Source: Asterias rubens
Lineage: Eukaryota; Echinodermata; Asteroidea; Forcipulatida; Asteriidae
Direction of reading: 5' to 3'
DNA length: 64,000 bases
Assembly: GCF_902459465.1 (NCBI RefSeq)
Contig: NW_022985705.1
Location: 237,475 to 301,474 of the forward strand
Below, one piece after another: positions 11,158 through 23,385 of this stretch. Below the pieces are notes generated by a model, which was not told the origin of the DNA, searched no databases, and worked only from the letters and a program-made list of their open reading frames with translations. Both the position numbers and the translations under genes were made by a program. How positions within the stretch are numbered: position 1 is the stretch's first letter; each line of letters starts with the position of its first letter.

Positions 11158-11930
11158 ACTGATAAAATGAAACTTCGCCTGCCGGCACCTTGGGTTTCTT
11201 TCTATCTCCCTTCACGTCTTGTGTCCACACAGTCGTCCTCTCTTCTTCGGGGGGCTTCGGGCACAGCGATACACGAAGTCGGTACTGGCTGTAAATTCTG
11301 TTTTAGATTATAACGATTGTGGGTTATTTGAATGAGAGGGACCCGCGGCATCGTGCTCATGAAACTCATTGCAAAAACCTTTTGTGTAGAGTTCCGTGAA
11401 CAAACATTACCTGTCAGTATTAATGCGGACTTGAATGTGTCTTCCCGTTCAATAAAGGTGCTGAGTCTATGTTTATGTTGGAGATGATGGTTGACGAAAA
11501 GAAGTAGGTTCATGCCATGCCATTTTAAAGGGACGTGAATGGGGTAATGTCTAGTCGTGAGTCTGCCACTTTTTGGAGGCAGCTTGTAAAAATTTGGGCG
11601 AGCGTAAAGCGCACGCGTTGCCTAAAATGCAACACTGCACAGTCACACTTTCATTTGTTTTATGTAGCATCTGTTGTAGATCTTTTCTCAATTGATTGGA
11701 GAATAAAACTTTATGACCGTATCCGAACTGGCGGCTACGGCTTCGACTATTGCTAAAGGGTGTTGCTAAGGATGTCATTATAATTCAACGCAAGATGACG
11801 CAGCTATCCAGCCGAAGCTGTAGCTACTGTGGCCTAAGACTATATTGACCCCTTGCACCATTACGTCACACGTGGCTATACTACTGTCTACCAGGTTAAC
11901 CACTTTGGGAGTCACTGATTGTACGTAAAA
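11158..11930. other. Non-coding or undetermined sequence, with a GGCTACGGC-type repeat
   Basis: Bases 11,690-11,840 carry a diverged inverted-end repeat (GGCGGCTACGGCTTCGACT, mirrored by AGCCGAAGCTGTAGCTACTG). A relative occurs at 39,640-39,770. Apart from the tentative exon at 11,411-11,513, nothing else is recognised. Confidence 0.45.
11411..11513 (-). CDS. Possible 5' exon of the minus-strand uncharacterised gene
   Basis: On the minus strand an ATG at 11,513 opens a 34-codon frame beginning MNLLLFVNHH and running to FKSALILTG. It is followed by the donor CAG|GTAATG. The donor leaves phase 1 while the next known exon (9,638) needs phase 0, so at least one more exon would be required, possibly in the N gap. 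Two upstream ATGs in other frames stop early. Support is weak. Confidence 0.2.
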
Positions 11931-12850
11931 ATTACGGTTGTCGCTATCACTGAAAACCTTGGGTCAGTTTTGAACTAGTTCCGGGCCCTAGGAGTCTGAC
12001 CCAGTTCTGGATCAGTGCGACTCGTAATCTGTGTCAAAATGACCCAGAAATTGGTCAAGCGACCATGAACCCAGAAATCAATTTTCAACCGGAAGCTTTA
12101 CAAAAACAAATGTGCCAACACACTCGAAGTTACAATATTGATACATATCCGCGTTTCCAGTGATGGGGCTGACCCATTCCTGGTTAGGGTCAAGCTAAAC
12201 AAGAAACTGGTTAAAAGGTGGGACTTGGGCCCGGATTCTGCTGTACAGCTTAACCCATTTATGGGTCAATTGACAAAGATTCTGGGTCATACTGGCCCAG
12301 AAATTGGTCAGGCCCAATGGGAACCGGTTACATTGGTGATGATATCAGATGAAGATTTGGGTCAACACAGCCCTATACAGTCTCCTATCTACTCCCTCTT
12401 AAGTCAACACAGTCACACACCTTTGGGTGACAGCAGTTTTAAGACAATATACGGGATCAGTAAAATACTTGAGAATATTGGTTTCAATATGAAAGCTCAC
12501 TTATCACATTATAGTTCGAAGGCCCCTACGAGTACAAACAATTAATACTCCCCAGATTTTCCGTCTGAAATACTTTTAAAACCGAAAAGCCGAGGATGTA
12601 ACTTTTTAAAGATAGCACCGCAGTTGAAGTCACTGCCCCATGGTCAGAATGACAAGATCTATGGGACCTGACCTATTTGTGGGTCAGTTTTACCCAGAAT
12701 CGATGTAAAAATGAGTCAAACTGACGCGTAAGACGCAGCATGCATCTGAGATAAAATCATGTTTTTTCAACCAGTATGTCAGCCTGACCAAGTAATTGGG
12801 TTAGGGTCCCTCGGAACCAGAGTCAACTATGACCCAAGAATGTTTAATTT
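11930..12850. repeat. GGGTCA / TGACCC degenerate repeat block
   Basis: GGGTCA, TGACCCAG, CCAGAAATTGGTCA and related words recur in both orientations through about 900 bases. The 135-codon frame at 12,138 is composed of these words and is not a gene. Short relatives occur at 3,060-3,130 and in intron 1 of copy B. Confidence 0.6.
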
Positions 12851-13136
12851 TCGTAACCGTTTTTCGTTGTTTGCACTCAAACGTGGACGTGACAACATAA
12901 CTGTAATGAAATGTTCACCGGTTCGTCGTATGATGGTTTTGTTTATTGGAATCTATAGTATAGAAATCAATTTTCCATTGAAACACGAATGCACGCTTTA
13001 AACCCTTTTTGATTGCCTTTCGATTTGGCGAAATTAGCAGGCTTGGTTAAGCACGCCTTGATAAACGCTAGATTGGATAGCAACTTGACACAGGTTGTCC
13101 CAGCTGCAGCAGTGCTTATGGGTAAAGCATTTCGAT

Positions 13137-13500
13137 TTAAAGGCCCTTGACACGTTTGGTAATTACACAAAATATATATTCAGCATAAAAACTTACTTGG
13201 TAATAAGCAACGGAGAGCTGTTGAGATCCCTATAAACATTGTGATAAACGGCTCCCTCTGAAGTAACAGTATTTGAGCAAGAGGTAATTTCTCACTAAAA
13301 TATTATAACACTGCAGGCCTGAAGCCTTTTATTGTGCATCTTAAAGCACACACATTACTTTTATGCAACAATGATGTTTTTTCCATTATTGCATCATTGC
13401 CCAAAAATGAGCCAAATGTTCACAGGTTTGTTATTTTAGGCATAATGATGAGAAACACAAAGTGAGAATACTGGTTTTGACAATTACCAAAGGTGTCCAG
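13137..13500. mobile_element. TTAA-type foldback MITE, GGCCCTTGACAC variant
   Basis: The left end TTAAAGGCCCTTGACACGTT is mirrored at about 13,480-13,500 by AATTACCAAAGGTGTCCA. It is related to the GGCAGTGGACAC family found intact at 37,991-38,370. Confidence 0.6.
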
Positions 13501-13505
13501 CCGTC

Positions 13506-13670
13506 GATTTCACCAAAGTCTTCCTAACTTAGGATTAATCTTAGGACTTAGGACGGGTTCAGTTTCGTATCCAAATACGTAGGACGCATTGAACCCATCC
13601 TAAGTTAGGACGGGTTACTCGTCCTAACTCGAGATAGGATTAATCCTAGCGTTTCGTGAAATCGGCTGCA
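13506..13670. mobile_element. Small foldback element, CCTAACTTAGGATTAATC family
   Basis: The ends GATTTCACCAAAGTCTTCCT and AGCGTTTCGTGAAATC are inverted, with mirrored CCTAACTTAGGA words inside. Fragments of the same family flank the SINEs near 25,310-25,600 and 33,900-34,290. A looser relative is at 57,540-57,725. Confidence 0.6.
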
Positions 13671-14189
13671 GTGCTTTAACCCGCGACTGCAACAACAACG
13701 AGGCAGTGCCAATACTGCATTATGTATTCAATGTACAAGGCATATAGAATGGTTCCTCCACCGTCAACATTCTCCAGATAGGCTGTATATGTTTCATTTT
13801 CAATCAAAATCTCAGATCGCTGAACTGTAGTCAATATAGTCAATCAACGAACCTCACTAACTCTTATACAGAATCGGTAATTGGCATATGTACTTCATAC
13901 CAGTCATGTCACTGCTCATTTTAGATTTCCCCGTAAAATGTTCCGGCACATGAGGTAGACTGGCCCCTTGTCCTTATCCGCATGGATAAGAACAGGTATT
14001 GGCTTTATTTGTATACACGTGTACGTCAGATTTAACCGCGAATCTCCAGAACCATGAATTCCTTGTGAAATGATGCGAGGTCAAAGGTGATTATGGACCT
14101 AATTTCTAGCGCAATTCACAAAGCTCACAATGTCGCGTCATGTTCAGGCTACACATGAGCTCACAACAAGTAAGTCACATATTTCACCC

Positions 14190-14906
14190 TAGAGATTTAG
14201 AACTTGAGGTCTCGAAATCAAACATCTGAAACCACACATTCCAACCTCGTGCGACAGATGTTTTTTATTTCATTACTATCTCGCAACTTAGACGATCAAT
14301 ATTGAGCTCAAATTTTCACAGGTGTGTTATTTTATGCTGATGTGATACACCAAGTGAGAAAACTGGTCTTTGACAATTACCAAACGCGTACAGTGCCTTT
14401 AAGGCAGTGAACACCATTGGTAATAAATTACCAAAAATATATTTTATCATAAAACCTTTCTTGATTACCAGTAATTGGGATGGGAGAGGTTGATGAGGTT
14501 GTGAGAAGAATGGCTCCCTCTGAAGTAACGTAGTTTTTAAGAAAGCAAGTAAGTTTCCACGTAAGGTAACCCCAACATAATTATGCATAAAATAACAAAC
14601 TTGTGAACATTTGAGCTCAATCGGTTATCGAAGTTGCGAGATAATAATGAAAGAAAAAACACCCTTGTCAGACGAAGTTGTGTGCTTTCAGATGCTTGAT
14701 TTCGAGACCTCAAGTTCTAAATCTGAGGTCTCGAAATCAAATTCGTGGAAAATTACTTCTTTTTCGAAAACTACTCCACTTCATGGGGGGGGGGGCGTTT
14801 CTCACAATGTTTTATACTACCAACCTCTCCCCATTACTCATTACCAAGTCAGGTTTTATGCTAATAATTATTTTGAGTAATTACCAATAGTGTCCACTGC
14901 CTTTAA
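14190..14906. mobile_element. One and a half copies of the GGCAGTGGACAC foldback MITE
   Basis: A half element (14,190-14,405) abuts a fuller palindromic one (14,396-14,906) at the junction GTGCCTTTAAGGCAGTG. The arms contain GGTCTCGAAATCAA and CTCCCTCTGAAGTAACG, as in the intact copy at 37,991-38,370. The right end is CACTGCCTTTAA. Confidence 0.7.
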
Positions 14907-15984
14907 AAAATGGAAACATGATATCATACTTGCCTTTGTTGGTAGTCCGTTGCTTTGTAAGGTGCTGCACACATATTCATTAATAAGTTATGTTTAGTGT
15001 GGCTCATAACCTTTAATGTATGAACTTGCGTAGGCCTATCAGTTACACAATCTTACCTCTGCATTGTCGATAAGATAAACTGCGTCTAAATGCTCCGTTG
15101 GCTTTATTCTCTTTCCTGACTTCCTGCTTGTATTGTGTTACGATCCAGCAAAAAAGTACAACAAATTTCCAGCACATGATCGCAATTTAATTCTGGTTGC
15201 ATTTCACATATTCGTGCCAAGTTTCTATTTCGGTAAACGGTGTTTAGACAGCACGTGCTTATGTAGGATTTTCTTTTTTTACTTCCTCTTTTGTAAAAAA
15301 ATATATATATATATACATATGTTAATTTAACATTTTTTTATCTTAAAGTGAAGATAAACGTTGAATCCATCCACGTTTCGCGAAGTGACAGCGGGTACCA
15401 GCCGCATCTCTGGCCGCAGCATTCTTAAACGGACACCACGCAAATTCTTGATGTCCAGCCATTCCTCAGAAATAATAGAAACGATTCATGAATCAATCGT
15501 GTATCAATTCCAAATGTTTTTGGGGGTGAAGAAACATCCGAATTATTCTACTTTGAATGGAATCCCTTCTCAAAATATTGTTTATGCCTGTATCACCAGT
15601 TACAGTGCTTCATTAATTCGTTAGTTTTGGAGTAAATTACCAATCTGTGACACTTCCTTTAACGGTACGGAAAAGATTCCCAAGGGAGCCACAGGGTTGA
15701 AACTGAGATGTTATAACTAAAGGTCATAATAATAGCAATGTTTGTGGAACTGGCTTAGACTCCAATACCTCTGACGCACACGTAAATTCAAGAACTTTGC
15801 CTGTGGAATCGGGTAAAAAAGATCAACATAAACAAAGTTAAATATCAACACTGAAGCGGTTCCCGCCTTTTAATAACTATACATTCAATATATTTTGCTT
15901 CAAGTTGTTCACTCGGACCTCGGTGCTTGTCGAAACTACAGATCCTACAAGTTTATAAAACTGATTGTGGATCTAGCCTTCATC
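14907..15984. other. Upstream region of receptor copy B
   Basis: It holds a short (AT)n run at 15,300-15,316 and partial repeat sequence. No upstream coding exon with matching splice sites was found. Any promoter is not recognisable by eye. Confidence 0.4.
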
Positions 15985-18900
15985 ATGGGAGAGGGCATCA
16001 TAACTGAATGTGAAAGTCCACCATGGCCAAGATGGGTTCTCGTTGCACTGACTCTATTGGGAGTGTTTAAGGGTACCCCGATACAGGCAAATAGACGATG
16101 CCTGCTTTGTCGTCAAAAACGTGAAGGCATTGAGTGTATATTTGAAGGTAAGAACCATAGATTTATGTTATGGGATGCACCGGCACTGACCGTTGCTAAG
16201 ATTTGTCGAACACAAATTAGTCGATCATAATGTGTCATATAGTACATGAACCATGTCTATAAAGCTGTATAGACAAAATGCGTTAATTATAATGGTGTAT
16301 GTGTACGACTGGTCAATGTACGACAAGACATGTCGGACACAATGTGTCGGTTATATAGGGTCATGCACTAATTTAGTGGAATTATGTCCGACAGTGGTTT
16401 ACTTACACGACATATAGGTTATTATGTACCACACAATTATTCGGACACATTAAGTCCATAATGTGTCACGTGGTGTACTATTTGTCGGACATTATGCGGT
16501 ATCGGACTCATTGGGTTGGACAAAATGGGTCACGTGCACGACAAGGGTCACTTTGTACGACAATATTTGTTGGACTCATTTAGTCGATCGTAATGGGTCA
16601 TAGTTTCTGGGCCCATATGTCTGGCATGATGTACCGGACTGGGTGTGTCAGACATTAATAGGTCACGTGCACGACATTGGTACGACAAGACATGTCGGTC
16701 ATAATGGTTCATGTAGGCCTACTATGCATGGACATTATGTCCGACATGATGTATCGCACACCATACTCCAGCTCTAATGTAAAAATTTACCCGGATTGAG
16801 ATCCCAGAACTACTTTGGGGTCAGGCTGACCAGGAAACTAGTTTTAAAAATTGTGAATTTGTTTCGAATTTCGCACCAGTTTTCAATTCAATTCAATTCA
16901 ATATTGGTTTATTTTCATATAAAAATCCAAGACTAAATAAAAAGTCATAGACTAATGGCATTTGGTTAACAATAAAATTACATCAAAAATATATGTACAA
17001 GTTTACATGATAAATCAATAGTATTAAAAAGTTTGATCTGTTTCTGGATCAGTTTGCCACAGAAACCGGGTCAAACTGACCCGGTATCTGAAACAAATCA
17101 GGCCACACTGGTCTAGGAATCGGGGTCATGATCAATATTATTCTTATCAGGAAGTTTTAAGAGGTTGGGGTGCCTGTAGGTGTATCAGCACTCATATTGG
17201 TGCTCCCTATTATAATTGGAAAGGGGAGGATTTAAAAAAGGAGGGTGACAAGCATTGTGTGCGATTGGCTTTACAATGTGAACCTTGATAACTACCTTTA
17301 ATCACAGGTGAAGACGATACCCCCGAGTCAGAGAAAGACATTGATGCGCATCACAATCAGTCCGCAGAGGATAGCGAAGCAGCTCATGCATCGAGACTAG
17401 ACAGAAAATGTGCCGTGTGCTTGAGTCTTCTATGGAACGCCGATGGGGCAGTAGTCAGTGAATTTTCTAATGCGGGTATGTTTGAGAAATAAGTATTGTT
17501 CAGCAATGAAGTTTTTCAGACACTCAAGTAAAATATCGAGCAATGGCAGCAATTTGTCGGAGTAAACACACCCCTGTGATTATAGTGTTTAACTTTTGTT
17601 TTCTCATAAGCAGCCCATCTTTTGTTTTGTCTGTTGCTCCTTGGTTTTCAAATTCTGATATTATTTTTATACTAAATGTATTTTTATTTTGAATATGTTT
17701 AATATATATGTATTGTGATATACCTAAATACCGTATTAATGTTATTATTGATTGTTTTTCGATATCCAACCCATTTTTCGAAATTCATTACCGCTGCAAT
17801 GGCCATATAAAGCCTCTGGCCGAGTGCAAAATTCAATGCCTGTATCATCATTGCCCAAGGAGAACAATATTCTTATATTATAAGAATAACTATTGTATAA
17901 TGTAGTTTAAAAATGTCAATGTTTGTCTTTACAGTTCCGAGGTATCTGAACAGCCGTCTGTGCGGTATCCTGTCGTCTCTGTGCATAATCCTATGCCTTG
18001 GACTGTCTCTCGTCATCATGTTCCTCTACATCTATAACTTCTGGGGAAGTAGCGAGAATCTGACACACTTTGTATCCTTCATGACGTATGTTGTCGTTCT
18101 CGATGGTATCAGCCTGGTGTGTACGGTATTTAACGCCATGTCATGGACACCAGTGAAAGATGGTTCCTGGTGTGAGGTGTTTCATTTGGACTACACAGCA
18201 AGGCGGTTGCGCTGCCTGGCTGGTCGCAGGTTCCCGCTACCTGAAGCTTTGTTTCTTTCCCTCATCATTGTGTGGGTTTTTGTCAACAACTCAATGCAGG
18301 CAGTGAATCTTGCCCAATACCTGACAAAACCAGCCAACGCTACACCCAAAGTCATCGTCGACATGTCTCTGAATGACCCAATTCCTGGTGATATCTTCAG
18401 ATTTTTAAAAAACATAATGGATTTCATCATTTCGCTGGTTGGGCTTCCGCTGTTCGCTTCATTTTGGTTCTACATCTTGGTCATGCGGAGGGCCCTGGCT
18501 GCAGAGTTGAACCTAGTCCTGATCTTTATCAAACGCAACGAGGGGAACCTGGTTCAGTGCAGGCGACGCATTGCCGAGATTTACCGAGAATTCGGTCTCC
18601 TTCGAGAGGTCCTCGCTGTCCTTGTGCCGTTCGTTATGGCCTCATCCGTGCTGGGACTCACCGTCCACATCACATGGAACTACGACGTCTACAGCAGCCC
18701 AATGGAGAACATCGCACGGGAGAATTTACTCATCAACATCTTCATCTTCAGTGAGAAGCTTATGCTCCTCATCATTCCACTTCTCGCCGTTGGGAATGTC
18801 AGCATCGACTATGTCTGGTCACAGTTTATGTACGCCCTCTCGCGGCAGAGAAGTTTCGACAACGAAAAGTTCTGGGATCAGCTGTTGAGTTATGCTGTCG

Positions 18901-19022
18901 AGATAAACACCGAATGTAAAGGGCATCACGTCATGCTGTTTCTGGCCGTAATTAGCTTGTACCTTGGTAGGAATATCACTGACCAGAAACTTGACTATCG
19001 AGGCATCGGCCGGGCACTGTAA
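15985..19022 (+). CDS. Receptor copy B: GRL-like seven-transmembrane protein, 472 aa
   Basis: Exons are 15985-16147, 17308-17475 and 17935-19022, all GT-AG and phase 1. Exon 1 gives WPRWVLVALTLLGVFKG, then CLLC (residues about 38-41). Exon 2 is acidic and ends with CAVC and LLWNADG. Exon 3 gives membrane segments at about 119-146, 153-177, 214-236, 271-293, 335-357, 375-397 and 441-455. The basic clusters RRLRCLAGRR and CRRR fall between TM2/3 and TM4/5. N-glycosylation sequons NLT (152) and NAT (245) fall between TM1/2 and TM3/4. This implies N-in, C-out, the insect gustatory/odorant receptor topology. The loop RRRIAEIYREFGLL resembles the GR loop before TM5, but the insect TYhhhhhQF motif is not seen in TM7. 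It is probably a plasma-membrane chemoreceptor or ion channel; the ligand is unknown. Confidence 0.82.
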
Positions 19023-20162
19023 CTTTGTTTTGATCTTGGATCAGCACTATTATGGTCAGTATGGTTTGAGAATGCATGACCAACAACGCAGATGATGGCT
19101 AGGAACTAAAATGGTGATGTCCAAGGGAATTTCTTCTGCCGGAGATTCGGTCCCCCACATTTCAAAAGAGGGCGCTAGCAGAAGAAGTTTTATCAAAATT
19201 ATTTTACCACGGGTACATAATCTCCGGGGACATATACCTCAACCACATCGTCCACGGCACCATTTTGCTATCATAGATCAGCAATGGTTAGTAGTTTGAG
19301 GCACAAGTCACCAATAACGCATATGTGTCGGCTAGAACTCAAAGGGTCACGGTAGTCCAAGGGAATTCCGTCTGCCGGTGATTCTGCCCCCCCCCCATAA
19401 TTATGGGAAATTGACATGGGGTGGAGGAGGATGGTTCAAAAGAGGGCGATAGCAGTAGTGGTTTGCACATAGTTCGCCATATGGGGGAGGGGGGCCAGAA
19501 TCTCCTGCCACGGCGGTAACAACTGCACACTGAATAATGAGATACGCATACTTATATTATGGATACGTCATGTGTAAATAAAATGACAACAAGTAGACAG
19601 TTAACACCTTATAAACCCGAAGTGCAGCTTTACAACGTATAAAAACTAAGTAGATGGAAACTTGCTTCGTTGATAAAGAATATAACTTTTAATTACACAT
19701 ACACCGATGTGTGTGTTAAGCACTGTATACTCAGTATCTTCCCGAGCTCGGTGAAAACAAATAACATGCACGTTACTCGAATGGGATTCGAACCCACGAC
19801 CTTTACAATTCATCTTCAACAGACTTAAATTTAAAAACACTAGGATGGCACAAAACACTTTACATGTACATTTACAAGTAACAAAGCATAGACAAGCCAT
19901 AGCCATAACATTGTACACTAATTTAAAGTTAAAGGAACGTTACAGAATTGGTAGGAAACAAAAAAATCGTGAAGATCACAGATTTACATAAAACTTACAC
20001 GGGCTTATGATGATGTAGTGGAAACATCCCTTGAAATATATCTGTCTGAAATGTCACAGTTTGATGAGAAATCAATAATCTAATTTCGCGTTTGAAGTTG
20101 ATCGCTCAATGAGCGTTCTATTCATTTTTGTTTTGGCATCGATGCAATGCAAAATGTGTAAT
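16065..20162. repeat. Arm 2 of the large inverted duplication
   Basis: Reverse complement of arm 1 (1-4,092). It contains most of receptor copy B, from within exon 1, and its 3' flank. Identity drops abruptly at about 16,065 in exon 1. The right limit in this window is set only by where the window begins on the other arm. Confidence 0.93.
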
Positions 20163-21329
20163 CGGTTGTTCACCCAGTGACCCAGATGGCCGATCGATCT
20201 CGAACAGGTTTATCAGTTTATGTATTTATGGTGGATTACAAAAGTGCTTAAACTGCCAGCAACTTATTTGCTAGCAAAACCAATTCTGTAATGTTCCTTT
20301 AAACCATGTCAAGGAGAACTTGTTATACGTTTGGTAGTCCTAAAAGTAATGACAAATAAAACACTATTGGTTAAAAGCCTACATCAACTTTGATAGTACT
20401 AATCATTTTAAGATTGATATTTTACTTGAAATGAATGTTGGTACGGAAAAATATTATAAATAAGTTTCCCGCAAAAATTTGAATCTGGTAAACGTTACTG
20501 TCAGACACGGTGTCCCAGGGAATTCTGTCCGCTGGAGATTCGGTCCCCCTCATGGGAATTTGGAAATAAACGTGGTCTGTAGGAGGATGAATCAAAAGAA
20601 GGCGCTATCAGAAGAACTTTGTACACAGGGTGCGTTCGTTTAGCTTCCCTGGGTCGACCCCGGTGTGTGGCGTTTTTTTTCCCAGGATGAACGTGTGCAG
20701 AAAATTACCCACGTTTGTCCTGGAAAAAAAACCGCCAAGTTTGATCGCTAGCAATTCAACAGTTGGCTTTTGCGCAGTGGGTATTTGCGAAAAGGTCTCA
20801 TAGGCAGGCTCTTTCCACGCGGTCACTTGTAGGATCTGATGTTTGGACAAGAATCCAGGTCTGAGTAACAACTTGAAACAAAAATTGTGTGTTTTAAAAG
20901 ACGAGAACAGCTTCAGTTTTGATAGTTTAGTTTCTGTGATTTTAACACCCGATTTTATTTCATAGAGCTGCATAATGCGAAAAATATTGCTTAACAATTA
21001 TTGGCTTAGCAGAACTGAGCAGGGCACCAGACACACAATGTACATAATTACTTTGGGGTTACGACTGGTAAGCATGATTTTGTCGTGCTTACCAGCTGTT
21101 TGTGCTTAATAGCTCTATGATTAGGCCCCTTGTTTTACGAGTGCGTCAGATGCAGGGATCTCATAAACAGGTCACAAACAATGCTGTTATTGTAACTTAT
21201 ATAATATCTCAGTTTCAACTCTGTATCTCACTTTCATGTATGCTGTGAATATTTTCAGCTTAAAGGAAGTATCCCAGATTGATTAATACTAAAAAAAAAT
21301 AAAGATCATCGAAGCTAACTTTGCGAGAA

Positions 21330-21420
21330 GCACTGCAGCTGTTTTTTGGCTCAGTGGTTTCTTTCCCTGCCTTTCACCTCTGCGCGGTCCCCGGTTTGAA
21401 TCCCATCTCAGACCAGAGCT
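21330..21420 (+). repeat. tRNA-like SINE head
   Basis: It carries GGCTCAGTGGTTTC as a box-A-like motif and GGTTTGAATCCC as box B. The same element is at 31,155-31,235 in the second duplication unit. Confidence 0.45.
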
Positions 21421-21433
21421 TTGCTCGTGACTC

Positions 21434-21435
<2 letters not shown>

Positions 21436-21480
<45 letters not shown>

Positions 21481-21509
21481 TTTTTTTTTTTTTTTTTTTG
21501 GGGGGGGGG
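21436..21509 (+). repeat. (GTT)n, T-run and G-run composite
   Basis: About 13 GTT units run into a T tract and then about 10 G. The corresponding place in unit 2 (about 31,240-31,300) has no such expansion. It is prone to replication and sequencing error. Confidence 0.9.
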
Positions 21510-22022
21510 GTCCTGTTACATCTTAAATTTAACAACTTCTCGTTTCCTATATCACAACTCCGTTGTTTTAAATGTGTTCAAATAGTATGTAAATGAACGA
21601 TCGATCAAAGTATTCATCTTCACTTTAATGCGGTTTTTTTCAAAGAGGAACTTCAAAAAATGAATCCTGCATTACCACGTGCTGTCTAAACAACGATACA
21701 AGTATAGAAACTTGACAGGAAACTGTATGACACCAGAATTAAATTGCGATTATGTGCTGGGAACTGTGTTTAATTTTGCTTGGACTAAACAGTAAGAAGG
21801 ATGTCTGGAAGAGAAATAATTTAAGTAAATTACGGGACTCTTAGGGCGCAATTTATCTGATCGACACAGCACCACAATGCAGAGGTAAGATTTCAAGATG
21901 AATACGTCATATCCGATACTGTTAATATCTTAATAATGTGTGCAGTAGCTCAGAGGACAAATAAGGCAATAGTGTTCTGTTTTTTCTGCTTATTAAATTA
22001 AGCAGCTCTATGAAATGGAGCC

Positions 22023-22100
22023 CTGGTGTAGTCAGCGGCAGAGTGCGGGTTCGAATCCCGGTAATGACACTTGTGCGTGGACACTTAACCATAATTATTG
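22023..22100 (+). repeat. SINE with a tRNA-Leu-like head, 3' part
   Basis: CTGGTGTAGTCAGCGGCAGA, then GTGCGGGTTCGAATCCCGGT and TGACACTTGTG, matches the longer copy at 48,686-48,775. The unit 2 counterpart is at 31,862-31,930. Confidence 0.5.
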
Positions 22101-22412
22101 GAAAAGTTGGGTGAAATCTGCTTTACAAGCCACACTCCGGGTCGATTCACCATGCCTACATCCTTACGGACTGTGAAGGGGGTTACCCTACGTTTCAGTC
22201 CAATGGTTTAAATTTGTGCGTTTACAGTGTCAAATAATGCATAAGGACGGGATATGCCTGACTGTGAAGTTGTCAAGTTAATACTAAACTCGATCAATTT
22301 GTTTCTTCCTGGCAGATAAAAACATCTTAGATTTCATTCAGAATTCCTTGATTTGTTGTTAACTGTGGCCCACTGTGATTATTCATTATATCAATATTTC
22401 TGCTCTGATGGT

Positions 22413-22993
22413 GGAAATTCTGGACCAACAAACGACAGAAAGACTGGTTCATGCGTTCGTCTCCTGTAGACTGGACTTCTGCAACAGTCTTCTTCACTGC
22501 ATTCCGGAATTTCAAATCTCGAAACTTCAACGAATTCAGAACTCTGCCGCCAGACTTGTTACGCGTTCATCTACACGGCAACACATAACCCCCATACTCC
22601 GCAATCTCCACTGGTTACCTGTCAATAAGCGCATCATTTTCAAAATTCTACTTGTCACGTACAAATGCATCCACGGCTCGTCACCGTCATACCTTCGCGA
22701 AATCACTGAACCGTATCAACCATCACGCACCCTTCGCTCCAGCTCGGCACTGCTACTCAAGGTTCCTGCCATTCGAACCAAGACGTATGGACATCGGTCC
22801 TTCACACACTCATCACCTGCTCTCTGGAACTCTCTCCCACAACACATCAAGACTGCTAGAACTGAACTTGAATTCAAAACTGTACTGAAGACCTACCTGT
22901 TTAACATTTAACTCTTTGTTATTGTATGTAAAGCGCATCGAGACACTGTGTGATGCGCTATATAAGAACTGTTATATTATTATTATTATTATT
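22413..22993 (+). mobile_element. 5'-truncated non-LTR retrotransposon (L2/CR1-like), 3' end
   Basis: It encodes the C-terminal end of a LINE reverse-transcriptase ORF: RLDFCNSLL, then LQRIQNSAARLVTR, then LHWLPVNKRI and ALWNSLPQHI, ending TYLFNI at 22,911. This is followed by a GCGCTATATAAG hairpin and a (TTA)n tail. The allelic place in unit 2 (about 32,260) is an uninterrupted GGAAATTCATCC. This is therefore a clean insertion with a 4-base ATTC target duplication. It is too short to be active. Confidence 0.92.
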
Positions 22994-23385
22994 CATCCTC
23001 CATCAATTCTTCACAATTTTTAACTTATATAGTTTCCATACATGTCACTGCTCCTTTTTCTTTAGTGGTCTCAATGCACATAATGTACTTTGACAATTAC
23101 ATTATGATTGTTTGCATTTGCCATCGGCCATTTTGGTTAGTATAAGTTGTTTGCATTAGCTATAACTCTCGTTTTGTCTCCTTTTTAATTTGCATTTGAA
23201 TGAAACACACATGACCTACGGCTTTACGTCCCATCCGAAGGACGAACAGATAAGAATGGTTAAGTGCCTCGTTATTTACGGGAAGTACTATCATGTGATT
23301 TGAAATATCACTTTCATGAAGCCATCTATAATTTCGTCGATTTTAGTGTAAAATCGTTTTTTTACCATGTCAATAATAATACAGG

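Noticed and set aside
10637-11230. Long ORFs crossing the N gap
   Set aside because: They consist of unknown residues from the 500-N placeholder.
12138-12545. 135-codon plus-strand ORF
   Set aside because: Made of the GGGTCA degenerate repeat; no splice or family support.
17524-17905. ORFs conserved in both inverted arms (also 2,259-2,640)
   Set aside because: They lie in receptor intron 2 and are kept only because the arms are nearly identical.
18464-18888. Alternate-frame ORFs of 96 and 105 codons inside receptor exon 3
   Set aside because: Shadows of the receptor reading frame.
15985-19022. Classical GPCR assignment for the seven-transmembrane proteins
   Set aside because: Positive charges and glycosylation sites indicate inside N-terminus, and no DRY- or NPxxY-like motif is present.
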